From CAWUFC02 sp963921335 (lineage in GTDB: Bacteria; Pseudomonadota; Gammaproteobacteria; Pseudomonadales; Halieaceae): DNA of 64,000 nt. A program made the position numbers and the translations under genes. This document shows positions 43,577 to 50,946 of the stretch, piece by piece. The stretch lies in NCBI GenBank assembly GCA_963921335.3, contig CAWUFC020000002.1:868001-932000 (forward strand), in the 5' to 3' direction. Within the stretch, counting starts at the first letter, position 1. The number at the start of each line of letters is the position of its first letter. The notes under the pieces are model-generated. The model did not search any database and had not been told where the DNA came from. It saw only the letters and a list, made by a program, of their open reading frames with translations.

Positions 43577-45310
43577 TCAGGCGATCGTTTCCACCCCCCC
43601 TTCTATAAGGTCGTCACCGCCACGCGCGGCAACAATGTCATTACCATTGGCAGCCTGGATATGGTTGACCTCTTCATTGCCCCAGAGTCGGTCGCTATGA
43701 TTGGAACCCGTAAGATTCTCTACGCTGAAGAAAATCGAATCGACGCCAGCGCCACCCGTATCCTGCGGGACGGGCTGATCACGGCGGGTAAATCGCTCTT
43801 CAAGGCTAACGCTGACACCCGCACTCTCGCGTAAGTAGCTGACGGTATCAATGCCAGCGCCACCACTAATGGTGTCATTGCCTGCGCCCCCATCCAGCGT
43901 ATCGTTACCATCGCCACCGGACACAAAGTCCTGACCATCTTCCCCATAGACGGTATCGTCGCCAGCCTCTCCTAAAAGTTGATCATCTCCATCCCGGCCA
44001 GCCAGAATATCGTTGCCACCCGCGCCCTTAAGCAGGTTACTGTCGTCCGTGCCCCATAGACGATCGTCGAAATTGGATCCGGTAAGGCGCTCGAAACCAC
44101 TTAACAGGTCATTGCCACCGCCGCGAGTGTTTTGTTGCCCGGTTTTCGCAAGGTCCACCCAAACCAGGCCACTGGCATCCAGGTAAGAGACCGTATCAAT
44201 CCCACTACCGCCGATCAGCCGATCCGAGCCGTCACCACCGTCAACCAGGTCATTGCCCCCGCGGGCATCAACTATATCGCTCCCTGCGCCAGCTCGTATA
44301 TGGTTGCTGCCGTCATTACCCCAAAGCCGATCGTTATAGGCAGAACCGATCGTACCCTCTATAGAAATCAGCCTGTCGTAACCGACGCTTTGGGTGTTCT
44401 GCCACCGGCTTGTGGAGAGGGTGACGTAGACGCCGCCCGGTGCGGATTCATAGCTGGCAATATCAAAGCCAGCGCCGCCAACCAGTACATCATGGCCACC
44501 ACGCCCCTCAAGGATGTCATTGCCGGCACGGCCATCGAGTGTGTTATTAGAAGCGTTTCCCTTGAGCTCGTCGTTACTGAGGTTGCTGGCGATCACACCC
44601 TCGATATTTCGCAGAGTATCGGTACCACTGCTTATCCCAGTGACTTGTGGCCCCGAAATTGCGAGGTCCACGGTTATTGGTGCCGAAAAAGCCGGTCCAT
44701 AGAGGTTTTTCAGGTAGACGAAATCATAGCCAGAACCACCATCGATGAGGTCATTACCTTCGCCACCATCAAGGATGTCCCTGCCAGGCCCGCCATAGAG
44801 CCGATCGTCAGCCCAGTCACCAATTAAAAGGTCATTGCCGGCATTGCCGTTGATGACCACACTGGAGATGTAAAAATCTTGTTGACTGATCAGTCGATCA
44901 TTGCCACTACCGCCATTGAGGTAAATCGTTTCATCGGAAATATCGGTGCCTGCGATGGCTCCCACACCAAGGGTCACATCCTGGTTACCACCGTTAATGG
45001 TGATGTCTTCGATTCCATCAAGCGTCAGTACAAAGTCGCTCCCAGTGATCGTAACAATACCGTCTTGGGAAGAAATATTGGCTTCAGTCTCGTCATCCTC
45101 GAGCTGGACGAACACATGATCGAAGCCCTCACCACCATCGATGGTGTCATTTCCATCCCCTGGTTGCCAGATGATCAGGTCATCACCACTGCCGCCGGTA
45201 ATATCGTCATCACCACCTTCCGCTGTGATGCTGAGTGCCTCATCAATCGCAGAAAAATCCAGCTTGTCGTCGCCCGCCGAACCAAGCTCCTCGCGCGCAG
45301 GCTTGACCAA
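43577..45310 (-). CDS. giant RTX protein B, middle piece
   Basis: A 577-residue open frame made almost entirely of RTX nonapeptide arrays (GGAGNDTISGG, GRDGDDQLLGEAGDDTVYGEDGQDF) spaced by about 70-residue linkers with DTVSYLDASGLVWVDLAKTG and LTGSNFDDRLWG. It is in the same frame as the first piece; only TAG 45320-45322 separates them. It ends by frameshift at the C7 run 43594-43600: DDLIEGG should continue GGNDRLIGDSGDDTL, and one more G on the minus strand does this. The last residues VETIA are out of phase. Confidence 0.83.
   Translation of the reverse strand: MVKPAREELGSAGDDKLDFSAIDEALSITAEGGDDDITGGSGDDLIIWQPGDGNDTIDGGEGFDHVFVQLEDDETEANISSQDGIVTITGSDFVLTLDGIEDITINGGNQDVTLGVGAIAGTDISDETIYLNGGSGNDRLISQQDFYISSVVINGNAGNDLLIGDWADDRLYGGPGRDILDGGEGNDLIDGGSGYDFVYLKNLYGPAFSAPITVDLAISGPQVTGISSGTDTLRNIEGVIASNLSNDELKGNASNNTLDGRAGNDILEGRGGHDVLVGGAGFDIASYESAPGGVYVTLSTSRWQNTQSVGYDRLISIEGTIGSAYNDRLWGNDGSNHIRAGAGSDIVDARGGNDLVDGGDGSDRLIGGSGIDTVSYLDASGLVWVDLAKTGQQNTRGGGNDLLSGFERLTGSNFDDRLWGTDDSNLLKGAGGNDILAGRDGDDQLLGEAGDDTVYGEDGQDFVSGGDGNDTLDGGAGNDTISGGAGIDTVSYLRESAGVSVSLEERFTRRDQPVPQDTGGAGVDSIFFSVENLTGSNHSDRLWGNEEVNHIQAANGNDIVAARGGDDLIEGGVETIA
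43594..43600. other. frameshift site in C7 run of giant gene B
   Basis: Adding one C here (G8 on the minus strand) joins the middle and C-terminal pieces inside one RTX nonapeptide (IEGGGGNDRLIGDSGDD). Homopolymer error or one-base deletion. Confidence 0.78.
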
Positions 45311-45319
45311 AATAGCGAC

Positions 45320-45322
45320 CTA
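45320..45322 (-). other. in-frame TAG in giant gene B
   Basis: Minus-strand context GAGGGGTAG, identical over nine bases to the TAG at 21689-21691. Coding-like sequence continues in frame (VAILVKPAREELGSAG). The codon was probably GAG or CAG. Confidence 0.7.
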
Positions 45323-47176
45323 CCCCTCTGCAGAAGCTCCGTTTGAATCAGTAAGGGTATATTCCACCAGCTCGACACCAGGCTCGCCACCGGCAACAAA
45401 TTCTATGCTTGAGCCACTCGCATCAACGGACAATGAACCGAGCGCAGAAGCGCCAACGTCAGTGATACTGACAGCATCGCCATCCACATCGCTATCATTC
45501 GCCAGAACATCCAAGGTAAGTGTGGCGGACGCTGGTACCAGATACTGATCGGCCTGAGCGTCAGGCGCATCATTTTGACCTGCTACCTCAATCGTAACGG
45601 GTTGATTCGTGACTGCACCCTGATCATCGATGACCTGCACAATGACTTCATCGAAGGCCACCCCACCAGCAGGAATGGCGAGAATAGCCTCAGAGTCTAT
45701 ATTCAGCTCGTAATTCCATGCGCCATCAGCATCTACGGTCAATTCACCATATAAACCGACACCGCCGTCAGCAACGCCCCAACTGGCCACACTGGCCCCC
45801 GCGTCAACATCACTGGCTACAAGCTGACCACTTGCAAGTGCTACGTCCAGAATGGAAACTGCGCCACCAATATCACCAGATACGGTCGGCGCATCATTAC
45901 TGCCGGTTATGGTGATCAGTACTTCGGCCTGACTGGTATCACCATCAGCATCTTCCAACTGGTAGACAAAACGGTCTTCTGCCGTCTGGCCTTGGGCGAG
46001 AGACTGGTAATAATCACCGGCAGAGTATTCAAAGTTGCCACTTGTAAGCAGTGTCAATTGACCATTGGGCGCAGTCACCAGCGTTACATTACTGAGTAGA
46101 TCTGGAATCGAGTCGTCGCCGTTCCCGTTGTCAGCCAACAAATTACCCAAATAGCGCTGATCTTCATCGAGAGCCAGCTCATCATCGGCCGCGACTACCG
46201 GCTCATCAACGGGGTCAATGCTCTCGCTATCCACAAGCACCGCCAGCTGTTCAAACCCGGCAGCACGTAAATCGAACGCATTGAACTCGAATACTTCTTG
46301 ACCCGCCTCGCCTCCACCTGCAGTCTGCGCGTCGAGAAACTGTAAATAGTCTGCCACGTCGGACTGTAAAACCGGGTCGAGCCACTCATCGAGCGTGAGA
46401 TAAAGTTCCAGTGTGTCTACGCCAGCCTCGCCAGCGTAGATATCAGCAGCTCCCACATTGATAGCGGGCTGATATCGCGCTAAATCGTCGCCAGCGCCCG
46501 CATACAATTCGTCGCTGCCAGCTCCACCAGAAAGATAATCATTGTCGCCTGCCCGGTCTTCCTTCTTTCCGCCGGAGCCCTTGCCGCTGCCGGAACCCTT
46601 GCCACTGCCAGAGCCTTTGCCACTGCCAGAGCCTTTGCCACTGCCAGAGCCTTTGCCACTACCGGAGCCCTTGGCTGGCTTATCGGGGAATTGGCCACCG
46701 TAGAGCACATCATCGCCATCTCCACCGATTAGTTCATCATCACCTAAACCACCAACAACCAGATCGTTACCAGCTCCACCATCTAGATAGTCATCGCCGC
46801 TATTCGAGGCTTTTGCGCCAGAGCCACTGCCCTGCTTAAGCCAGTTCTCCCAGCCAGATTTTTTACCGCTGCCGCCATGTTTACGCCATGCCTTACCGGA
46901 CCCGGAACCTGTGAGCGCGCCATCGCCAAACAGAGTGTCTTCACCCATACCGCCATACAGGGTGTCAGAACCACTCTCTCCCACCAACAGATCATTACCA
47001 TCCTCGCCATAGAGGCGGTCGAAGCCTTTGTTACCGGCCAGTAAATCTGCGCTGGGGCCACCACTTATATGGTCATCGCCTTTGCGACCATCAATAAAAT
47101 CCAGACCATTTCCACCCAGCAGCGTGTCATCACCGTTGGTGGGCTTATTGTTCTTGTTAGCTTTATTCTTGGACAT
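45320..47176 (-). CDS. giant RTX protein B, N-terminal piece
   Basis: 618 residues from ATG 47176, which has GGGGGAG six bases upstream. The N-terminus is hydrophilic (MSKNKANKNNKPTNGDD) and without a signal peptide, as expected for type I secretion. RTX nonapeptides start almost at once (GNGLDFIDGRKGDDHISGG), broken by basic Gly-Ser linkers, including a (GSGKGS)n run near residues 170-205. Then come a serralysin-like stretch and two or three VCBS/cadherin-like domains (GSNDAPTVSGDIGG, AGQNDAPDAQADQYL) before the TAG. Repaired, gene B spans 38595-47176, about 2,860 residues. Confidence 0.85.
   Translation of the reverse strand: MSKNKANKNNKPTNGDDTLLGGNGLDFIDGRKGDDHISGGPSADLLAGNKGFDRLYGEDGNDLLVGESGSDTLYGGMGEDTLFGDGALTGSGSGKAWRKHGGSGKKSGWENWLKQGSGSGAKASNSGDDYLDGGAGNDLVVGGLGDDELIGGDGDDVLYGGQFPDKPAKGSGSGKGSGSGKGSGSGKGSGSGKGSGSGKGSGGKKEDRAGDNDYLSGGAGSDELYAGAGDDLARYQPAINVGAADIYAGEAGVDTLELYLTLDEWLDPVLQSDVADYLQFLDAQTAGGGEAGQEVFEFNAFDLRAAGFEQLAVLVDSESIDPVDEPVVAADDELALDEDQRYLGNLLADNGNGDDSIPDLLSNVTLVTAPNGQLTLLTSGNFEYSAGDYYQSLAQGQTAEDRFVYQLEDADGDTSQAEVLITITGSNDAPTVSGDIGGAVSILDVALASGQLVASDVDAGASVASWGVADGGVGLYGELTVDADGAWNYELNIDSEAILAIPAGGVAFDEVIVQVIDDQGAVTNQPVTIEVAGQNDAPDAQADQYLVPASATLTLDVLANDSDVDGDAVSITDVGASALGSLSVDASGSSIEFVAGGEPGVELVEYTLTDSNGASAEG
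46575..46664 (-). repeat. five tandem 18-bp repeats encoding GSGKGS
   Basis: Five units of GAGCCTTTGCCACTGCCA with few mismatches, the two middle copies (46611-46646) identical. Each encodes a Gly-Ser-Lys hexapeptide linker, so copy-number change keeps the frame. Confidence 0.9.
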
Positions 47177-47269
47177 GGAAGCTCCCCCCGAAGGCCAAAT
47201 CACCTGGTTAAATAATAGTCAGCACTATATGTTTTGGCCAGCAGATGACACGCGTAAGCGCCAATCCAT

Positions 47270-47298
47270 GACCCGCCTGCGGGGGAAACAGGCGGGTC
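47270..47298. terminator. 10-bp perfect hairpin upstream of giant gene B
   Basis: GACCCGCCTG (47270-47279), nine-base loop, CAGGCGGGTC (47289-47298). It follows the MDR oxidoreductase stop by 27 bases in transcription order and precedes the giant gene start by 94. No U-tract, so it may end the upstream message weakly or stabilise it. Confidence 0.45.
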
Positions 47299-47324
47299 AG
47301 GTAAAAATGAGGGGGCTGTAAAAC

Positions 47325-48434
47325 TCAGGTCTGCGGCATAACCAGGTACTTTTCACCGGTTTTCATTTGACGATAATCCAAAACCGCATCGCGAGTGAGC
47401 ATCTCATCCAGCGACACCCTGGCCTTATAGGAGCTGGCAAAAGTGGAGGTGAGCCCCTCCAGCACGCGCTGGCGCATGCGAACAATAACCTCAAAGCCAG
47501 CTTGCTGCAGGAACGGAGTCAGCAACCAGCCTGACAGTGTCCAGCCAAAGCCGTAAGCAGGTGTCAGGATCGTGGGCCCGAGATCGAGGCGGCCGTAGAT
47601 ATACATCTTCTTGGCCTGCTCAGACCCATAACGGGAGTATTCACCCATCTTGCCCGCCGCAACCTGCTCCATGGCTTTGAAGCATGCATCGACCATATCG
47701 CCACCACCAATTGGGTCAAAGCCACAATAGGCGCCGGTCTCATCGATAGCAGCGCGCAACTGGGCCATAAAATCATCATCTGAAGAGTTTACTATGTGGG
47801 TCGCACCCAGGCCTTTCAGCAGATCCACGTGTTCTGCCTTGCGCACAATGTTCACAAGAGGCAGCTTGTCTTCCTGACAGATCTTGACCAGCATCTGGCC
47901 GAGATTTGAGGCCGCCGCCGTATGGATAATGGCACTCTGCCCTTCCATGCGCGCGGTCTCGACAAAGCCGAGCGCGGTCATCGGGTTAACAAACGAAGAA
48001 GCACCATCCTCAGAAGAGACGTCACCCAGACGAAGACTCATCCCCGCATCAGCGATGCAGTACTGCGAATAGGCATGCCCGGGCACGCAAGCTACCCGCT
48101 GACCCACGAGAGCTTGCGCCTGCTCCTGTTCCCCTGCGGCAATGACAAGACCGGCCCCTTCATTACCCACAGGCAAGCGCTGTCCATGGCGGGCCTTCTG
48201 AGCGCTGTAAAAAGGCTCAGGCATATCGGCGACGAACTTGCCGGGGGAATAATCAGCATTCTCCAGACCCGCTGCGCCCGTCAGAATCGCAAGATCTGAG
48301 GGGTTGATGGGAGCGGCCTCCATTTGGACAAGAATCTGATTGCCCATCGGGGCCGGAAACTCCGTTTCGACAACCTCTACGGTCAACTTACCGTCGGACA
48401 AAGTACTGAATAACTGTTTACCTGTGGTGCTCAT
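47325..48434 (-). CDS. zinc-type alcohol dehydrogenase/quinone reductase (MDR) protein
   Basis: A 369-residue medium-chain reductase. N-terminal GroES-like domain with QMEAAPINPSDLAILTG and GNEGAGLVIAAGE; Rossmann domain with SAIIHTAAASNLGQMLVKICQEDKLPLVNIV and FDPIGGGDMVDACF. The structural and catalytic zinc cysteines of true alcohol dehydrogenases are absent, so it is closer to the NADPH quinone/enoyl reductase branch. Start ATG 48434 has GGAGG seven bases upstream. Substrate unknown. Confidence 0.85.
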   Translation of the reverse strand: MSTTGKQLFSTLSDGKLTVEVVETEFPAPMGNQILVQMEAAPINPSDLAILTGAAGLENADYSPGKFVADMPEPFYSAQKARHGQRLPVGNEGAGLVIAAGEQEQAQALVGQRVACVPGHAYSQYCIADAGMSLRLGDVSSEDGASSFVNPMTALGFVETARMEGQSAIIHTAAASNLGQMLVKICQEDKLPLVNIVRKAEHVDLLKGLGATHIVNSSDDDFMAQLRAAIDETGAYCGFDPIGGGDMVDACFKAMEQVAAGKMGEYSRYGSEQAKKMYIYGRLDLGPTILTPAYGFGWTLSGWLLTPFLQQAGFEVIVRMRQRVLEGLTSTFASSYKARVSLDEMLTRDAVLDYRQMKTGEKYLVMPQT

Positions 48435-48537
48435 GCCTACCTCCATCAAAGATCGGGGCACAGTGTACTGATAATTGAATACGCGGGGGAACGAAAACCG
48501 ATTAAATTCAAAAGTACCACGGTGGTTGCCCGACTAC

Positions 48538-49125
48538 CTACCGGTTTGCGGCGAGAGCCTGCTGCAGCGCCTGCAGTTTCTTCATATCCTCGGGGCTTAG
48601 GGGCGGGTTGTTCTTGCAGCGTGGGTCGGTGTTCTGCAGCAAAACCAAAATATCACGCGTCAGGGGAATGGGATCACAACCGTGCCCAGTCTCGCAGATC
48701 ATATCCCGACCCGGGTTGGCTTTGGCGTGACAGGCCAGGCAGTTGCCTCCAAAACGATTTACGACGTCTGCGTAGCCGCGTTTGCGAATCGAAGTACCGG
48801 CAGACGATGTATCGAGCTCAAAAAACTCCCAGTCCGCGGTAGCAGGGCTGGTGCCTGCAGGGTGCTTGATCATCGCCTCTCCGGGCACCAGTTGCACCAC
48901 AGATCCCGCGGGATAGGTTCCGCCATCGGGATTATTGGCAACCATCAGCGTCCCCGCCAGATCGCCGGCGATGTTGTCGACATAAAACCCTCTTACCGGG
49001 GTCATACCCCGAATGCATTCGAAGGTGGCATCAGAAACCGGCAGCGGACGGGCCTGCTCTGCGGTGGCGCTGGCAACGCCCAGCATCAAACAACAGATCA
49101 CTGATAAACGGGTAATCGCGTTCAT
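48538..49125 (-). CDS. exported haem protein, cytochrome P460-like
   Basis: A 195-residue protein with a signal peptide (MNAITRLSVICCLMLGVASATA). The C-terminal part holds one c-type haem motif in FGGNCLACHAKANPGRDMICETGHGCDPIPL, with two extra cysteines after it. The preceding domain (GTLMVANNPDGGTYPAGSVVQLVPGEAMIKH, ADWEFFELD) resembles the cytochrome P460/DUF-type beta barrel. It would act in the periplasm in electron transfer or small-molecule oxidation; the substrate is not known. It is divergent from the TetR-RND operon. Confidence 0.7.
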   Translation of the reverse strand: MNAITRLSVICCLMLGVASATAEQARPLPVSDATFECIRGMTPVRGFYVDNIAGDLAGTLMVANNPDGGTYPAGSVVQLVPGEAMIKHPAGTSPATADWEFFELDTSSAGTSIRKRGYADVVNRFGGNCLACHAKANPGRDMICETGHGCDPIPLTRDILVLLQNTDPRCKNNPPLSPEDMKKLQALQQALAANR

Positions 49126-49265
49126 GGGGACTCCTACATATCCTCGTTATTGTGAGGGAAGTATAGGAGAAATAAGGCGACATCTAGTTTGTTTAGCATC
49201 AAAGATCGCGTACAGCACCCGCATGCTTTGTGCCGCTTGACGTCGGTATAGTGTCGCTCTAAGCT

Positions 49266-49283
49266 ACTAAACGAACGTTCAGT
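49266..49283. promoter_or_regulatory. TetR operator ACTAAACGAACGTTCAGT
   Basis: An 18-base dyad pairing at 7 of 9 positions, ending 11 bases before the TetR ATG and touching the AAGG ribosome site. The form ACTNAACGNNCGTTNAGT is common for TetR/AcrR operators next to their own gene, so it is probably autoregulatory. Confidence 0.65.
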
Positions 49284-49294
49284 AAGGTCGCATC

Positions 49295-49876
49295 ATGGAA
49301 TCCACGCAGGACAAACTGCTGGGTATCGCAGCCCAATTATTTGCCGATCAAGGCTTTGCCGGGGTTTCCATGCGCCAGATTGGCCGCAGTGCCGACCTCA
49401 CCCAGGCCGCTATCTATCACCATTTCGAGAACAAGCAGGAGCTCTATATTGCCGCGGTGGAACACGTTTACGGCGACAATATGCGCGAGCTCGTATCCGA
49501 CCTGGGTGACAATGCCCCAGCCGAGAAACAGGTGGCCCTTGTGGTGAACCGCTTAATGACGCTTCTGGATGAGCGACCCGCCCTGCATTCCATCTACTTC
49601 CGTGAATTACTCGATGGCGAGAGCGACGGCCTCGACCTCTTGTCTCAGCAGGCCTTTCCGGAAGTGGACGCGGCATTTACCAAACTGATGCAGAGACTGG
49701 CGCCACACATGGACAGCTACCTGCTGATGCTGTCTCTCATAGGGCTCGTGTTTCATCATCTGCAGGCGCGCAAAGGTCATCCCCGTTCGCGCGACATATC
49801 GCCAGAACAACAAGACATCAACACATTGTCTCGCCACGTCACCACCCTTTTTCTCAACGGAGCCCTTCCCCAGTGA
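49295..49876 (+). CDS. TetR family regulator of RND efflux operon
   Basis: A 193-residue repressor with a clear helix-turn-helix (VSMRQIGRSADLTQAAIYHHFENKQELYIAAVEHVYGDN) and a helical ligand domain of about 130 residues. It is the first gene of an operon with an RND periplasmic adaptor (GTG of that gene overlaps this stop) and pump, and has a palindromic operator just upstream. It probably represses the pump until an efflux substrate binds. Confidence 0.9.
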   Translation: MESTQDKLLGIAAQLFADQGFAGVSMRQIGRSADLTQAAIYHHFENKQELYIAAVEHVYGDNMRELVSDLGDNAPAEKQVALVVNRLMTLLDERPALHSIYFRELLDGESDGLDLLSQQAFPEVDAAFTKLMQRLAPHMDSYLLMLSLIGLVFHHLQARKGHPRSRDISPEQQDINTLSRHVTTLFLNGALPQ

Positions 49877-50946
49877 AACAGCTATCAATATTCATCGCAG
49901 TCGCCCTGCTGAGCGCTTGCGGAGACAACAGCCAGGAAGGCTCTAAAGGCAACAGTGAGCGTGTAACACCGGTTATCGCTGCACATCCCCAACAGAGGGA
50001 TATCGACTACGTGTTAACTGCGCTGGGCAGTGTCGAGAGCATCAGCGATCCCACCGTGTCTGCTGAAACTTCCGGCCAGGTGAAAGAGCTGGCCGTGCGC
50101 GAAGGCGATGAGGTCACAGAGGGTCAGCTGTTAGTCGCACTGGATGCCACCCTGCACAGTATCGATACTGCCAAGGCCGAAGCTGAAAACCGACGTGCCG
50201 AAGTGCTGTTGGACAACCAGGAGAAAGAAGTCCGCCGCCTAACCCGTTTGAGCGAAACCCAGTCGGTGTCGCAGGATCAGTTGGAAGACCAGCAGGCACA
50301 GCTGGAAATATTAAAGGCCCAGCGCGACGTGGCCAAGAAACAGTGGGAGCAAGCGCTGCACATGGAATCAAAAACTCGCGTGACAGCACCTATTGCGGGG
50401 CTGGTCACCCGCCGCCATGTGTCACGAGGCGATTATGTGGCCTATGGCCAACCGTTATTTGACCTGGTCAGCATCGACCGCTTGCGGGCCCGTATTGCAT
50501 TCCCTGAGCACGAAGCTGCACGCATTCAGGTGGGCAAGCTGGTGCAACTCAACAGCCCAGCCGCCCCTGGTGAAACGGCCATCGGCGAGGTCACCGCGGT
50601 TAATCCACAAATCAAGACCCATAATCGCGCCGTTGAGGTGACGGTGGAATTCGACAATCCCGGCAATTGGAAACCGGGCGCCAGTATCGATGCCACCCTG
50701 ATTGTCGAGCAGCGATCGCAAGCATTGACCGTGCCTGTACTGGCCATCAATCGACGCAACGGGGAAGACGTGGTTTTTGTCATCGAGCAAGACAAAGTGC
50801 GCGCCCAAGCGGTGCGTACTGGCTGGCGTGAGGGGGACTGGGTTGAAATCACGCGTGGCCTAACGACCAATCAGCGAATTGTTGTGGAAGGATCTGCCAT
50901 GCTCAGCGATGGCAGCCTGGTTAATCTCAGGAGTTCAGTGCAGTGA
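49873..50946 (+). CDS. RND efflux periplasmic adaptor (membrane fusion) lipoprotein
   Basis: A 357-residue HlyD/AcrA-type protein with a lipoprotein signal (VALLSACG, Cys16). Order: lipoyl half-motif (VSAETSGQVKELAVREGDEVTEGQLLVALD), coiled-coil hairpin about residues 95-160, second lipoyl half (VTAPIAGLVTRRHVSRGDYVAYGQPLFDLV), beta barrel and membrane-proximal domain. The start is GTG 49873 inside GTGA, overlapping the TetR stop, and its own stop overlaps the pump start. It links the inner-membrane pump to an outer-membrane channel not found in this window. Confidence 0.92.
   Translation: MKQLSIFIAVALLSACGDNSQEGSKGNSERVTPVIAAHPQQRDIDYVLTALGSVESISDPTVSAETSGQVKELAVREGDEVTEGQLLVALDATLHSIDTAKAEAENRRAEVLLDNQEKEVRRLTRLSETQSVSQDQLEDQQAQLEILKAQRDVAKKQWEQALHMESKTRVTAPIAGLVTRRHVSRGDYVAYGQPLFDLVSIDRLRARIAFPEHEAARIQVGKLVQLNSPAAPGETAIGEVTAVNPQIKTHNRAVEVTVEFDNPGNWKPGASIDATLIVEQRSQALTVPVLAINRRNGEDVVFVIEQDKVRAQAVRTGWREGDWVEITRGLTTNQRIVVEGSAMLSDGSLVNLRSSVQ

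Noticed and set aside
20108..43600. Programmed ribosomal frameshifting in the giants and the cytochrome
   Set aside because: The sites are plain short G/C runs without slippery heptamer and pseudoknot logic, need shifts of different direction, and cut domains in their middle. Indel or sequencing error is simpler.
15967..46000. Many opposite-strand open frames of 60-335 codons across repetitive genes and across ilvD (for example 37371-38375)
   Set aside because: They are mirror frames of strongly biased coding sequence, lack ribosome sites and show no recognisable domains.
38700..46700. CRISPR array or satellite DNA suggested by dense short repeats
   Set aside because: The repetition is codon-phased and encodes RTX nonapeptides; there are no conserved direct repeats with unique spacers.
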